Positions 33,157 through 44,896 of a stretch of 64,000 nucleotides of DNA are shown here, one piece after another. A model generated the notes under the pieces. That model did no database searches. It was not told the origin of the DNA and saw only the letters and a program-made list of their open reading frames with translations. Position 1 is the stretch's first letter. Each line of letters begins with the position of its first letter. This DNA comes from Parasponia andersonii (lineage: Eukaryota > Streptophyta > Magnoliopsida > Rosales > Cannabaceae), in contig JXTB01000159.1 of the NCBI GenBank assembly GCA_002914805.1, positions 350,344 through 414,343 on the forward strand, written 5' to 3'. The position numbers were made by a program, and so were the translations under genes.

Positions 33157-34523
33157 TTGCCTTCTATGAGAACAATTCAGCACCAAATTGACCTAGTTCC
33201 TGGTGCATCTCTACCGAACTTACCTTATTACAAAATGAGCCCCAAGGAACATAGTATTCTACAAGAGATTGTTGATGATTTGCTACAGAAACAACTCGTT
33301 CGGCATAGCTTGAGCCCCTGTGTAGTTCCAGCCTTATTAGTTCCAAAGAAGGATGGTACTTGGCGAATGTGTATTGATAGCAGAGCTATCAACAAAATAA
33401 CAGTCAAATATCGGTTTTCAATGCCTCGTTTGGAGGACATGTTAGACAAATTAGGAGGGGCTACCATCTTCTCCAAACTGGACCTACGCAGTGGTTACCA
33501 GCAAATTCGCATACGACCAGGAGATGAATGGAAAACGGCTTTCAAGACCCGCGAAGGGTTCTACGAATGGCAAGTNTTATGCGGCTGATGAATGAAATGC
33601 TCAAACCATTTTTGGGCCATTTTTGTGTTGTCTACTTCGATGATATCCTTATTTTCAGCTCAACCATGGAGGACCATCTTCAACACCTTTGCTCCATTTT
33701 TTCTATCCTCCGAGACAATAAGTTATATCTCAGCTTATCAAAATGTGAGTTTGCCTCTTCTAGTGTTAACTTTCTTGGATTTATTATTAGTGCTTCAGGA
33801 ATACAGATTGATCCAAAGAAGATTAAAGCTATCCAATCTTGGCCTACTCCAAAGTCCATCGCTGATGTTCATAGTTTTCATGGATTAGCCAACTTTTATC
33901 GTCGTTTCATTCGTGGGTTTAGCATCATTATGTCTCCACTCACCGATTGCTTAAAGCTGAAAAACTTCACATGGGGCGACAACCAGCAAAGAAGCTTTAC
34001 CATTATTAAAGAGAAAATATGCTCAGCACCAATATTAGCTCTGCCTAACTTTGACAAACCATTCCAAGTTGAGACAGATGCGTCCATGACTGGTATTGGT
34101 GCTGTCCTCACTCAAGAGGGTAAATCAATTAAGTTTTTCAGCGAGAAATTGAGTGAATCTCGCCAACGCTGGTCTACATATGAGCAGGAGTTATATGCTG
34201 TGGTTCGTGCTCTTAAACAATGGGACCACTATCTTTTTCATCAAGAATTCATCTTGTACAGTGACCACCATTCACTTCAATTTCTTAATTCACAAAAAAA
34301 TCTAAGTCGAATGCATGTCCGTTGGGTGATGTTCTTGCAGAAGTTCACTTTTGTGTTCAAACATAAAGCTGGCTCCCTTAGCCGTGTTGCGGATGCTCTT
34401 AGTCGCTGTGCTAGTCTGTTGGTGGTAGTTCAAACAGACATCACAAGCCTTGAATACCTCAAGGATCTCTACTCCTCTGATGAAGATTTTGCTACAATCT
34501 GGTCCAAGTGTGCTAACAATTAA
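33157..34523 (+). pseudogene. Reverse transcriptase and RNase H region
   Basis: RT motifs are seen: [31 protein letters not shown] and the catalytic YFDDIL. RNase H follows, with TDASMTGIGAVL and YEQELYAVV. A single N at 33576 replaces the short conserved block that normally follows YEW, so about a dozen residues are missing there. A stop lies at 34521. Confidence 0.85.
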
Positions 34524-35221
34524 TCAACCGGAGAATTCACAATCCAACATGGTTATTTGTTTAAAGGCAATCAACTTTGTATTCCCAGGACTTCTGTTCG
34601 CGAGTAGCTCATTAAAGATTTACATTCTGGTGGATTATCAGTCCATACTGGCCAAGACAAAACATTGGCTCTTCTACAAGCTCGTTTTTTTTTACCAAAA
34701 TTACGACGTGATGTATGTCGGTTTGTTGAGCGTTGCCTTGTCTGCCAAGCTTGCAAAGGCACGTTCCCAAACACAGGGTTGTACACCCCGCTACTTATTC
34801 CTGATTCGATTTGGGAAGACCTTAGCCTTGACTTTATTTTGGGATTACCCCATACTAAGTGTGGCATTGACTCGGTCACGGTGGTCGTCGATAGATTTTC
34901 TAAAATGGCTCACTTTGTTGCTTGTAAGAAGACATTTGATGCCGTCAATGTGGCTCGACTATTTTTCCATGAGATTATCCGACTCCATGGTCTCCCTCGA
35001 AGTCTCACCTCCGATCGCAACATTAAGTTTGTTATCTACTTTTGGCGTGAGCTATGGAAACGACTTCGAACGGATCTCCGTTTAAGTTCTGCTTACCACC
35101 CGCAAACGGATGGAGAGACCGAAGTTGTTAACCGAACATTGCGCAACGTGATCAGGTGCTTAGCTTCAGATCATTCCAAACAGTGGGATGAAGTTCTCGC
35201 TAAAGCAGAATTTGCATACTG
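34524..35221 (+). pseudogene. Integrase region, truncated
   Basis: The zinc-binding part (HTGQDKT, CLVCQACKG) and the DDE core are seen: the first Asp in SLDFI, the second in TSDRN and the Glu in TDGETEVVNRT. In-frame stops lie upstream (34521, about 34605). The reading frame ends at EFAY, where the protease gene sequence resumes. Confidence 0.85.
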
Positions 35222-36216
35222 AAGCAAGCCGGCGCGGCAGCCATGATCGCCATGAACGAAGAATTCGACGGCTTTAGCACCAAAGCAGACCTTCACGTTC
35301 TACCAGCCACACAACTGAGCTACACCGATGGTTCAAAAATCAAAGCTTACATTAACGCAACTCGAACACCAATGGCGACCATCACATTCAGAGGAAATAA
35401 AACAGGGCACTCTTCCCCTGCTCCAATGGTGCTATCCTTGTCCTCGAGAGGGCCGAACTTAGCGAGCCCGGGGATTCTGAAACCGGAAATTTTGGGATCC
35501 GGGGTCAACATCCTCGCCGCGTGTCCGCCCCCCGTGGGAAAAACGACAGACGCCAGATCGTCGTTTCACGTGAGCGCCGGTACCTCAATGGCTTGTCCCC
35601 ATTTGAGCGGCGTGGCAGCTCTGCTCAAAAGCTCCCACCCGGACTGGTCTCCGGCCGCCGTGTCGGTGATCATGACAACAGCCGATACCCAGAACCGAAA
35701 ACGAAGCCGATACTCGATTACATGTCTTCTCCGGCGAACCTCTTCGCTACCGGCGCCGGAAACGTCAACCCGTCTAGAGCAAACGACCCGGGACTCGTGT
35801 ACGCCATCGAACCCGAAGATTACGTTCCTTACCTATGTGGGCTGAACTACACTGACATAGAGGTACGAGTTATAGCTCAGCTCAAGGTGAAGAAAATTAG
35901 GGAAGCTCAGCTCAACTGCCCGTCATTTCCGATTGTTTTTGGGCCGAGTCCTGAGTCGTTTACGAGGACGGTGACGAATGTGAGCCCGGCTAATTCGAGT
36001 TACAGAGTCCAAGCTGTTTCGCCTTCGGGAGTAGGGGTGAGGGTGATGCCTGATGTGATTAGTTTCACGGAGATGAAACAGAGAGCTGCGTATAACGTGT
36101 CGTTTAGTTTGGAAAACGACAGTGGGAATGGTGGTCAACTGTCCGGTCAAGGATTTCTGAGATGGGTTTCATCTGAGCATAGTGTTTGGAGCCCAATTTC
36201 TGTAATGTTTAAGTGA
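35222..36216 (+). pseudogene. Subtilase array copy 4, 3' fragment
   Basis: The protease resumes at [14 protein letters not shown] and continues through [16 protein letters not shown] and the catalytic Ser motif GTSMACPH. A frameshift and small loss follow near 35670-35705 ([13 protein letters not shown]). The C-terminal part ([36 protein letters not shown]) then reads to a TGA at 36216. No intron interrupts the point where copies 1-3 have one. Confidence 0.9.
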
Positions 36217-37335
36217 TAATAACTACTCCGAGTTTTGCTAGCAACAACAAACGGAGACGCGATGTCACACGCATCACGTTGATCATGATGGTAATGGACG
36301 GTGTTGATTAGACAAATGCATCTGTCGATGGCATTACTCTAGGATATATTTAGCTTTACTGTCTTCTGAGAGTCTTACTTTCGGAGTTGTAGTTCATAAT
36401 TGAAGAGTTTCCAGTGGTTTAGTATTATTGGATATCATGTTTTCTTTTTTGTTTCTATTACTTGAGAAGACCATGGTCAAGATCCAGACTCCATGTGGAT
36501 TGTGGAGAAGTGTAGATGATGATAGCTATAGATTGTTCCGAGTGTAGTCATTTAATATGTGATAAATAAAAGATGTACGAATATATTACTTAATATTCCT
36601 TCCCCGGAATTTTTTATAGAAAAAAAAAAAATCTATTAATAATATTAGGAGAACAAACTTCCTATAGTAATAACTAACAATATTAGGTAATCTACGACAA
36701 AATTGAGAAAGATTTGGCCTCATGATTGACGAAAGAATAGACTTTTTGATGACGAGGATGATTCAGCAGCACATGATACATCCCCTTATCTAAATAGATC
36801 AACTAGTTCTAATTCCATCAACTACTGGTATAAATTAAACCAAACTAATAAATTTTTATAATTTTCATCAAGCATGTAATTTGAGTCTTCAACACAGAAT
36901 ATTCCATCAAATATATCATTAAAATACCCTCTATCACTTGGAATGTAAGGATTCATAATTTAGAACAGGTCCCAGCCCAAGTTGCCGAAAAATTTTCCCA
37001 TTCTACAAGTTTTAATATGTATCCATGACTGGGTCATCGAGACACTTTAAACTATCCCCCACCCCGCCCCTCAAAAAAAAAAAAAAAAAATGAAAAAGGC
37101 TAACTTTAAACTGGACAAGCTTGCAAGATAACAAACCAAAACTAGCTCGGTAGCTCGGTATCCCTGTTGCCGTCTTAAGGATAAGCGAAATTAGAGAATA
37201 AAATTCCCCATAAGCCAGGCCATTAGCAAGGCTCCAATGCTGGAAAATTCCCCATACGCCGAACGAGAAGGCTCCAACAGTTAAAAGTGTTGCACTTGTT
37301 TAAAAATGCCGGCCAGGGCTCTTCTTTTGGCTCAC
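36217..37335. other. Spacer between subtilase pseudogenes 4 and 5
   Basis: No gene is seen. A short imperfect direct repeat (AAATTCCCCATAAGCC and AAATTCCCCATACGCC, each followed by AAGGCTCCAA) lies at about 37199-37280. GCCGGCCA occurs at 37308-37315, 117 nt before the ATG of copy 5. Confidence 0.55.
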
Positions 37336-37343
37336 CTATATAG
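37336..37343 (+). promoter_or_regulatory. TATA box of subtilase copy 5
   Basis: CTATATAG lies 82-89 nt before the ATG at 37425 and close behind GCCGGCCA. This promoter looks intact although the coding region is broken. Confidence 0.6.
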
Positions 37344-37424
37344 ATGCTTGTTATACAACACCTTTGGCAAAACAAACTCTGCCTTATTATCTTCTACTTC
37401 CAAATGCGGTATAATTTGTTCAAA

Positions 37425-39683
37425 ATGGCCGCCACTTCTTTCTTCTCCCTCATTTTCGTGCTTAATTTCTTTCGTGTCATTGCCTTACAAAATGAAGTCC
37501 TATCAGTCTCTCAAACTATCGAAACAAGCGACTTACAAAACTACATTATCCAAGTGCAACAACCAAAGGGTAGAGTCCTTTCTCAGTCAGACGACTTGGA
37601 GAGCTGGTACAAGTCTTTTCTGCCTGCTGGAACGGCTGCAAGCTCAGACAACCAGCCACGTATTCTGTATTCATACCGAAATGTGATGAGTGGTTTTGCA
37701 GCAAGGCTAACTCAGGCACAAGTGAGAGCTATGGCAGGCAAGGATGGCTTTGTATCAGCACGCCCTGAAAGGATATTAAAGAAACTAACAACACGCACGC
37801 CCAACTTCTTGGGATTGCACCAGCAGGCGGGATTCTGGAGAGAATCAAATTTTGGGAAGGGAGTGATTATCGGGGTGCTGGATGGTGGAGTTTTTCCCAG
37901 CCATCCTTCATTTAGCGATGCAGGAATACCTCCACCTCCCACTAAATGGAAGGGAAGGTGTGATTTCAACGTGTAAGAGTGTAACAACAAATTAATTGGT
38001 GCGAGATCTTTCAACTTGGCAGCCAAGGCAACAAAGGGAGGGACAACTGAGCCACCAATTGATGAGGACGGACATGGGACTCACACAGCAAGTACAGCCG
38101 CCGGAGGGTTTGTGAACTATGCAGATGTTCTAGGAAATGCCAAAGGCACGGCAGCTGGCATGGCTCCTTATGCTCATCTGGCAATATATAAAGTTTGCTT
38201 TGGAGAGGACTGTCCTGACAGCGATATACTGGCTGCACTTGCTGAAGATGGTGTAGATGTGCTCTCACTCTCCCTTGGGGTAGAGTCAACACCATTTTTC
38301 AACGACAGCATTGCAGTAGGTTCATTTGCAGCAATCCAAAAACGAATATTTCTGAGCTGCTCAGCTGGAAATTCTGGTCCTTTTAACGGCAATTTATCTA
38401 ATGAAGCCCCCTGGACTCTCATGGTAGGAGCAAGCACCATAGACAGAAAAATTGTGGCCACAGCAAAGCTTGGAAATGGACAAGAGTTCGATGGTGAAAC
38501 TGTCCACAGAGGAGATTTTCCTCCAATGTATTCACCACTTGTTTATGCTGGCGTGAATGGCAAATCAGAGTCTGCATTTTGTGCCGAAGGATCGTTGAAA
38601 GGTATTGATGTCAAAAATAAGGTAGTAGCCTGTGAGCGAGGGGGATGAATTGGAAGAATTGCCAAGGGGGAAGAAGTGAAATTTGCTAGTGGAGCTGGAA
38701 TGATTCTCTTGAACCAAGAAACTGATGGCTTCAGTACAGAAGCAGATGCTCATGTTCTTCCAGCAGTTCATGTCAGCTTTGTAGATGGACTGAAGATCAA
38801 AGCTTACATAAATTCAACGGCGACACCAACAGCGACAATCTTATTCAAAGGAACTGTCACTGGGGACTTGTTCTCTCCAGCTGTTGCTTCCTTCTCATCA
38901 AGAGGCCCTAGCCTGGCTAGTCCTGGAATTCTGAAACCAGACATCATCGGACCGGTGTCAGCATTTTAGCAGCTTGGCCATTCCCTCTTGACAATGACAC
39001 AAGCCCAAACTCTGCTTTCAACATTATGTCCGGCACATCAATGTCATGCCCACATCTCAGTGGAATAGCAGCTTTGCATCAAGAGCTCTCACCCTTACTG
39101 GTCATCAGCTGCCATTAAATCTGCTATAATGACTACTGCTGATGTTGTAAACTTTAAGGGAAAAGCCATTTTTGATGAAACACTTGAGCCTGCAGACATC
39201 TTCGCCACTGGTTCAGGACATGTCAATCCGACAAGGGCAAATGACCCAGGGCTAGTCTATGATCTTCAACCTGATGATTACATTCCTTATCTCTGCGGCC
39301 TAGGGTACAAGGATGAAGAAGTAGGAATCATCGTGCACAGACCAATAAAGTGCTCAGAAGAATTGAGCATACCTGAGGGAGCGCTGAATTACCCTTCATT
39401 TTCTGTTACACTGGGACCATCTCAAACGTTCACAAGGACAGTGACCAATGTTGGCGAGGCCTATTCATCTTACACAGTCAAGATTGTTGCACCAGATGGT
39501 GTCTACGTGAGTGTCGAACCCAACAAGCTTTACATCTCGAAAGTGAACCAGAAGGCAACATTCTCGGTGACTTTCAGCAGCATTGCTTCAAGTGTTAAAA
39601 TTGGTGCGTATGGTCAAGGTTTTCTGATATGGGTTTCTGACAAATACTATGTTAGGAGTCCGATCTCCATTAAGTTTCAGTGA
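37425..39683 (+). pseudogene. Subtilase array copy 5, near full length with stops
   Basis: From MAATSFFSLIF the frame is a full SBT1-type protease: signal segment, propeptide (YIIQVQQPKG), catalytic Asp in LDGG (DTG in the other copies), His in GHGTHT, Asn in CSAGNSGP, Ser in GTSMSCPH, and the Fn3-like end [10 protein letters not shown]. It is broken by TAA at 37974 and TGA at 38646. One base is lost near 38953 and one gained near 39078, which puts about 120 nt including the catalytic Ser out of frame. Otherwise the frame is kept and no intron is present. Either it is a young pseudogene or some lesions are sequence errors. Stop readthrough is unlikely. Confidence 0.88.
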
Positions 39684-40328
39684 TAAATGGATGCATGCTG
39701 CGTGATAGGCAAGTAGTGACTTGCACTGTCACTACTTAAATCTCCTAGTAATGCATCTGACAAGAAATATATGTACCATCTCAGTTCATGATGTTCTTTC
39801 GAATAATAGTAAAACATTATTAAAAAGCACAGTCACCAATAGAAAAGGTTCACTATTCAATTTGCACTGGCATAATCCCACGATGGTCCATAGAATGAGT
39901 TCAAACATCGATTGAAATTTAGTAGGGAAGACGATTAAAGATCCTGGCAGCAAAGAATGGGACTAAATATCTTGTAGGACTAAATATCCTGTCAGGACTC
40001 GACTAAATAAATTAAGCCACCTTACATTCTTTTTACCTAAACTGAATGATGTTAGTAAGATTGAGAGATGTCAATATCATAGGTAATTTCCACAATACTA
40101 GACAGTTGGCTTAATTAATCAGGCAGTAAATCAGCAGTTGCAACTTAAGAAAAAGTATCTCTAAATCCAATTTATAATGCCACTATAAATTAGTAAAACC
40201 AGAGAACACAGGTTTATCGCCCTTCTTCATTCAATTCATTAAGATTAAAGGGGAAAAAAAAAATCCCATCTTACAACAATCAGGGAGCAGATGCAGAAAC
40301 TCTCAAGCATTGGTGAAATTCCAAGGAT
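39684..40328. other. Spacer after the subtilase array
   Basis: No coding or structural feature is recognised. A short echo (GACTAAATATC twice near 39960) is the only repeat noticed. Confidence 0.5.
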
Positions 40329-40453
40329 CTAGTGCTTCTGGCAATTGCCCACAGGACAGTTGGAATCCGAATGAATTTTCTCAGGCAACTCATATTGAAT
40401 CATCGGTTCTGTTGTCCCACTGTTCGATGGTAATTGCCTATAACAGTGAGAAA
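40329..40453 (-). other. Possible alternative last exon of the BOD1/SHG1-like gene
   Basis: An acceptor (GAATTCAG) precedes an open 125-nt stretch ending QKH-stop. If the donor G|GTTTCG at 40530 (inside the PPGF codons) is used with a 77-nt intron, the frame continues exactly and the protein gains a different tail, for 280 aa in place of 242. Otherwise this is 3' UTR. Confidence 0.4.
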
Positions 40454-40519
40454 CTGAATTCTTTTCTTTTCTTCTTTTTATTTTTTCTTTTTCTTTTATG
40501 AATGACAAACTCAGGCACA

Positions 40520-41592
40520 TCATCCGAAACCAGGAGGCACATCAGGGTCATCATCAATACAATCACCAGGCTGCTTGTGCTCGATATCAGCAGGAAAACC
40601 AGGCGGCTGACTATGATCAACATCACCAAGCTCCTGCTTCTTCTGTACAATTAAGGGTCCTCCCTGCTGCTCTTCCAGAGGTCTTTTCTCATGGTGTAAA
40701 GATGTTTGCAGAACCTCAACTTTGTTCTTCAGATGATTATGGGAGAGTGAGAATCCAGGTGGTTCTTTTGGCTCATTTTCAGACAACATATAAGCAGCTT
40801 TAGTGGCTGGAACAAGTACCGAATCCTTGTCACCATCTTTCTTTCTAACTGGCATTAACCTAGAAGTTGAGGATTCAACCTCAACTTTCCCTTCTGTGTT
40901 TGTTAGTCTCCTGTAAACAGATTGAACAGTGTCTTTGATTTCACTTTTCATGCCATCGTTCGATCTGATTATTCCCCACAACCCATCAGAAATCTGGCTC
41001 ATTACTTTCTCCCTACCAATCCCAGACATGAAAGTATTAGAAAATCAAATCGCGCTTCCAAAATTCCATTTACTTCCAAGAATAAATCCCTTCAGAACTT
41101 AACTCTAAAGTGCATTACGTAAATTCTTCATTAACAAACATATGTAAATACATACATACATGTATGCAATAAGCACCATGAAAAACAAACTAAGAGAGAC
41201 GTATTTGAAAGAATGAAATCTGGGGAATAAGATAACATACCCAACATCTTGATATATGGCATCTGAAAGCTGCCTGGGTTTCATATTCTCAGCACCCAAA
41301 CGATTAAGCGCAGCAGATTGCTTCACAATGGAACTAATATTTTCCCGCAATTTTTCCTGCAATAACAATTTCATTGTTCAGAAAAACAGTGACTCAAAAA
41401 TTTTGGCCACAATGTGATACATACATACATACATACATATATATATTTAAAGCCACTGACTGGAACAAAGCAAGTGAAGCAGACTAGCTTTGTAAAACAA
41501 TCACATTTAAACCCGATAAGGATATAGAATCAACTACTGACAAAAATAGGAAATTGGGTAGGATTCTTTCAAAATTGAATACGATCAAGGTT

Positions 41593-41629
<37 letters not shown>

Positions 41630-41824
41630 AATCAACTTTAACGAAATTTAAAACCCTAAGACAGAGAGAGAGAGAAAAGGGGTATTGGAAATTGGTTACA
41701 TTACATCGTCCTTAAGCTTGCGAATGATCTTAAGTCGAAGCTTGTCAAAATCGCCATCGTCTTTGAGCTTCGCTATTACCTCGTCTTTGCTAACAACACT
41801 CTGATTCTTGTGATCCCATTCCAT
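40520..41824 (-). CDS. BOD1/SHG1-like small acidic/PPGF protein
   Basis: Three exons, 41705-41824, 41241-41356 and 40520-41012, have GT-AG borders and consistent phases and give 242 aa. The N-terminal half is helical and charged (VIAKLKDDGDFDKLRLKII; then IVKQSAALN), the layout of the COMPASS-SHG1/BOD1 family known from chromatin and kinetochore regulators. The middle is Ser/Lys-rich. The C-terminal half has PPGF-type motifs (EPPGF, QPPGF, VPPGF) that may bind partners. The family call is an impression from the N-terminal pattern and needs a profile search. The gene is convergent with the subtilase array. Confidence 0.75.
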
Positions 41825-44800
41825 TGATTTTCTATTGCCTCTCCTCTACTGTCCAATTCTACGGACTGTGTATGGGTCAACTATTTATACCATTGGCCCC
41901 CTAGGGGGAAAAAAAATAAAATTAAAATTAAAGAAATAGAATTGGGGAACAAAAGTTTATGTTTTTGGCTTTTTGGCCCTAAATTGTGTTTTTTTTTTTT
42001 CCCTAAAAAAAGAACAGAAAAACTGGAATTAGTATTATTTTCTACTCCGAGTGGATTTTTTTTTAATAGAAAAGGACTCACCTAATTTTTATTTTATTAG
42101 AATTTAATTTTATATATTTTTGTTACGTTCTATACAATAGTTGTTTATTTACAATTTTGTAACTTGAAGACTAAAATTTGGGAATCCTAAAAAGCACTTT
42201 GTAGGGCCTAACAATATAAGCTAATAGAAATTAGAACATATAAATTACGAGGCGAGTTCCGCAACTTTATTATTATGTGACGTTGAGCACACTGATTTCT
42301 ATACTGATATAATAATATAACACAAAAAATGTTTATTTTCAAAAAAATAAAATTTGTTATATTTTCCATCGACGAACATTCATCCTTTAGAAGAACTCTA
42401 TAACACCCTTGTTGTCGTATTATAACAGTAAAAAAAATTTCATAATTATGAAATCTTTATAAAAATAATTGATGGCACAACGGACAATTTGAACTATGAA
42501 TCTTGTGATAATTTTGTCCTCGAAATTCTAATTGATAATTAACCTCTCGAACTTTTTTTAATTCTTGCAATTAAATTTAAATTATAATTTGCTATTAAAC
42601 GTTTGACAGAAAATATATGTGGTAGAATCTGAAAAGGGTATTTAAAGAGAAAAAAATGAATATGAGAATTTTGAAGGAATAAAAGAGGTATTGCTAGTTG
42701 ATTTTAAGATTCTTTGGAGATGTAATGCTTGTTTCTATAAATGTTCAAAATTCCTAATTGACATCTTAATTAATCTTTTCAGATGCTACTATATACTTAT
42801 TTAGAAAAATCTAACATCAAGTTGAGATTGACACTTAATTACAATGAATCAAAAGTTTGAAGGCTTAATTACTAATATTAAAATTTTGTAAAAATTGTCA
42901 CTAAGTCCATAGTTCATGGACCATTTGTGTCATGGACCATTTGTGTCATAAAACCTTATAAAAATACAAAACTGATAAATAATATGATTTTAACTATAAA
43001 AAAATGTGTAAAATATGAAGTATACCATGTATAGTTTATTCTAAAATGATAAATGATACTATTGGTTCTTAAACTATGGGCAAAGTCTCACTTTGATTCT
43101 TAAATTTAAAATTTTTTCATTTTGATCCTTAAACTATGAAATTAAGTTTTATTTTTAGTCTTTTTTGCGATATATTTCAATTTATTCTTAACATAAAGAG
43201 TTTATGAGATACTTGTGCTCTTCGCTTGTACTTATTTCTTATGAAGAAACATAATTCAACATTATAAAAAGATTAAAAGATGAATTAAAACAGTTTAAAA
43301 ATAATTGATCAAATAAAAATTAGTAGCATATTTGATAATAATGCATTTTAAAACTGCCTGAAATGTGATATTTTATTAAAATCAATAATATAAAATAACA
43401 AATGTATCTTACATCTCTATAAAAATCAAGCATGATGCATAATAAAAAGGATTAAAATAAAACTTTTTTTAATAATTTAAAAACCATTATGATGAAATTT
43501 AAAATTTAAGAACGAAAGTAAGACATTTTCTATCATTCAGGGACCAATAGAGTCATATCTTTTCAAAAATTTGTTTTTTTTGTCTTTACTAATTGGGAAC
43601 AAGGAGAGCATTCCTCAAATCACTTTTTGTACCCTCAATTTTGATTTTGAAAATTGAATAGAAAATAAAAGTTAAAAATAAAAGGCTATTGAGTTAGGAT
43701 AAAAATAACAATTTACATCTAATAGTAGAGACAAAATTGGAGAAGAAAAATCTCAATAGAAGCATAATAAGAAATAAAACTTATTAGTTAAAAATTTACA
43801 TGGACAAACGAAAAAAAAAAATAGAGGACAAGTCTGGAGGCAAATAGAAAAATATATAAGATACAAGAGGGGTACAAAATGAAAAATTTTAGGGAGCGCG
43901 CTAACACCCATAACATTGTTCTTAAGTTTGGCCTTGGCAAACATCATTAATATTCTTTATTAGATTTCACTAATCAATCAAATTTCTTAGTCATCAGTTT
44001 ATCAATAATAATTATAGTAATAATAATAATAATAAAAGAAATTCATTTTTCAGGTTTGCTATTTGCTACCACATATGCCAGAAACTTATATCTTTTAGAA
44101 AGATAGGTAGGAGTAGGAGGAAAGTTGGAAACTCAAGGTGCATCCTTTTAACATGTAGTCTCTCTCCCGCTTTCGCGTTCAAAGTGCATCATTTCAATCT
44201 CAAGAAGGTAATTTCTAATTTTCCTTAACTCGAGTTTGACATGTATTACTTCTCATGTTGTGTTAAACTTGTATCATTTCAAATTCATGAGTATTAAACT
44301 TGACAAAAATTTAAAAGAACTTGTACGGTTATGTAAAGAATTAACCATTATAAACAAAAGTACATTAGGAGCAATCGGCCAACTTATTTTACTTCCTAAG
44401 AGACAAACATCGTTGTTACTCTTGGCCGTGTTTCATGGTACCTATTCAAACCCAATATGTGTTGGTGCAATTAAAAAATAAATAAACAAAAGTAAACATT
44501 AAAAATAAAAAAATTAAGTGCAAGAAATCGATATCCCTTCCATAATCAAAACTAAATAAAATGTGTTAAGAAAAAAAACTAAATAAAATATGAATAAAAT
44601 AGACATTAAAAACAACATTATTGAAGGCATAGAAGTCTGTAACAAAGGCTATCTATTATGTGTTAGACGACTAAATGTATACATCATATATATCAATAAG
44701 TAGGGGCAATGCAGCCAATTCAATTTATGTACAAGTTGGTTACCGGGACCCCAGTAAAATTTTCTTATATGAGATCGAATTATAGGTTCATATTTGTACA

Positions 44801-44896
44801 ACATTTGACAACAAAATAAGTCCCAATTGTAGGGAGTAGAATAACACTACCATCCAGAAGAACCACACTACATATTAGAGGTAATTATTTCTGAGA
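41825..44896. other. AT-rich spacer with (TA)n and degenerate repeats
   Basis: This is the promoter side of the BOD1/SHG1-like gene and the 3' side of the YTH gene. Stretches near 42500-42640 and 43070-43200 (GATCCTTAAACTATG, TTCATTTTGATCC) look like old dispersed repeats also seen near 19870. No gene can be supported; an 81-codon frame at 44236 has no recognisable features. Confidence 0.55.

Larger units (their letters stand above)
30900..35221 (+). mobile_element. Truncated Ty3/Gypsy LTR retrotransposon inside subtilase 4
   Basis: The order gag, protease, reverse transcriptase, RNase H, integrase identifies a Ty3/Gypsy element. It begins with a leader or partial 5' LTR of about 0.3 kb and a primer-binding site at 31191. 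It ends abruptly inside the integrase at 35221, with no 3' LTR. The flanking protease gene resumes at once. Stops and frame changes in every domain and a single N in the RT show that it is dead. The exact 5' boundary is uncertain, because no second LTR or target duplication exists to fix it. Confidence 0.9.

Noticed and set aside
44236..44481. 81-codon frame with mixed hydrophobic content
   Set aside because: No family resemblance, no splice context, and typical of AT-rich spacer by chance.
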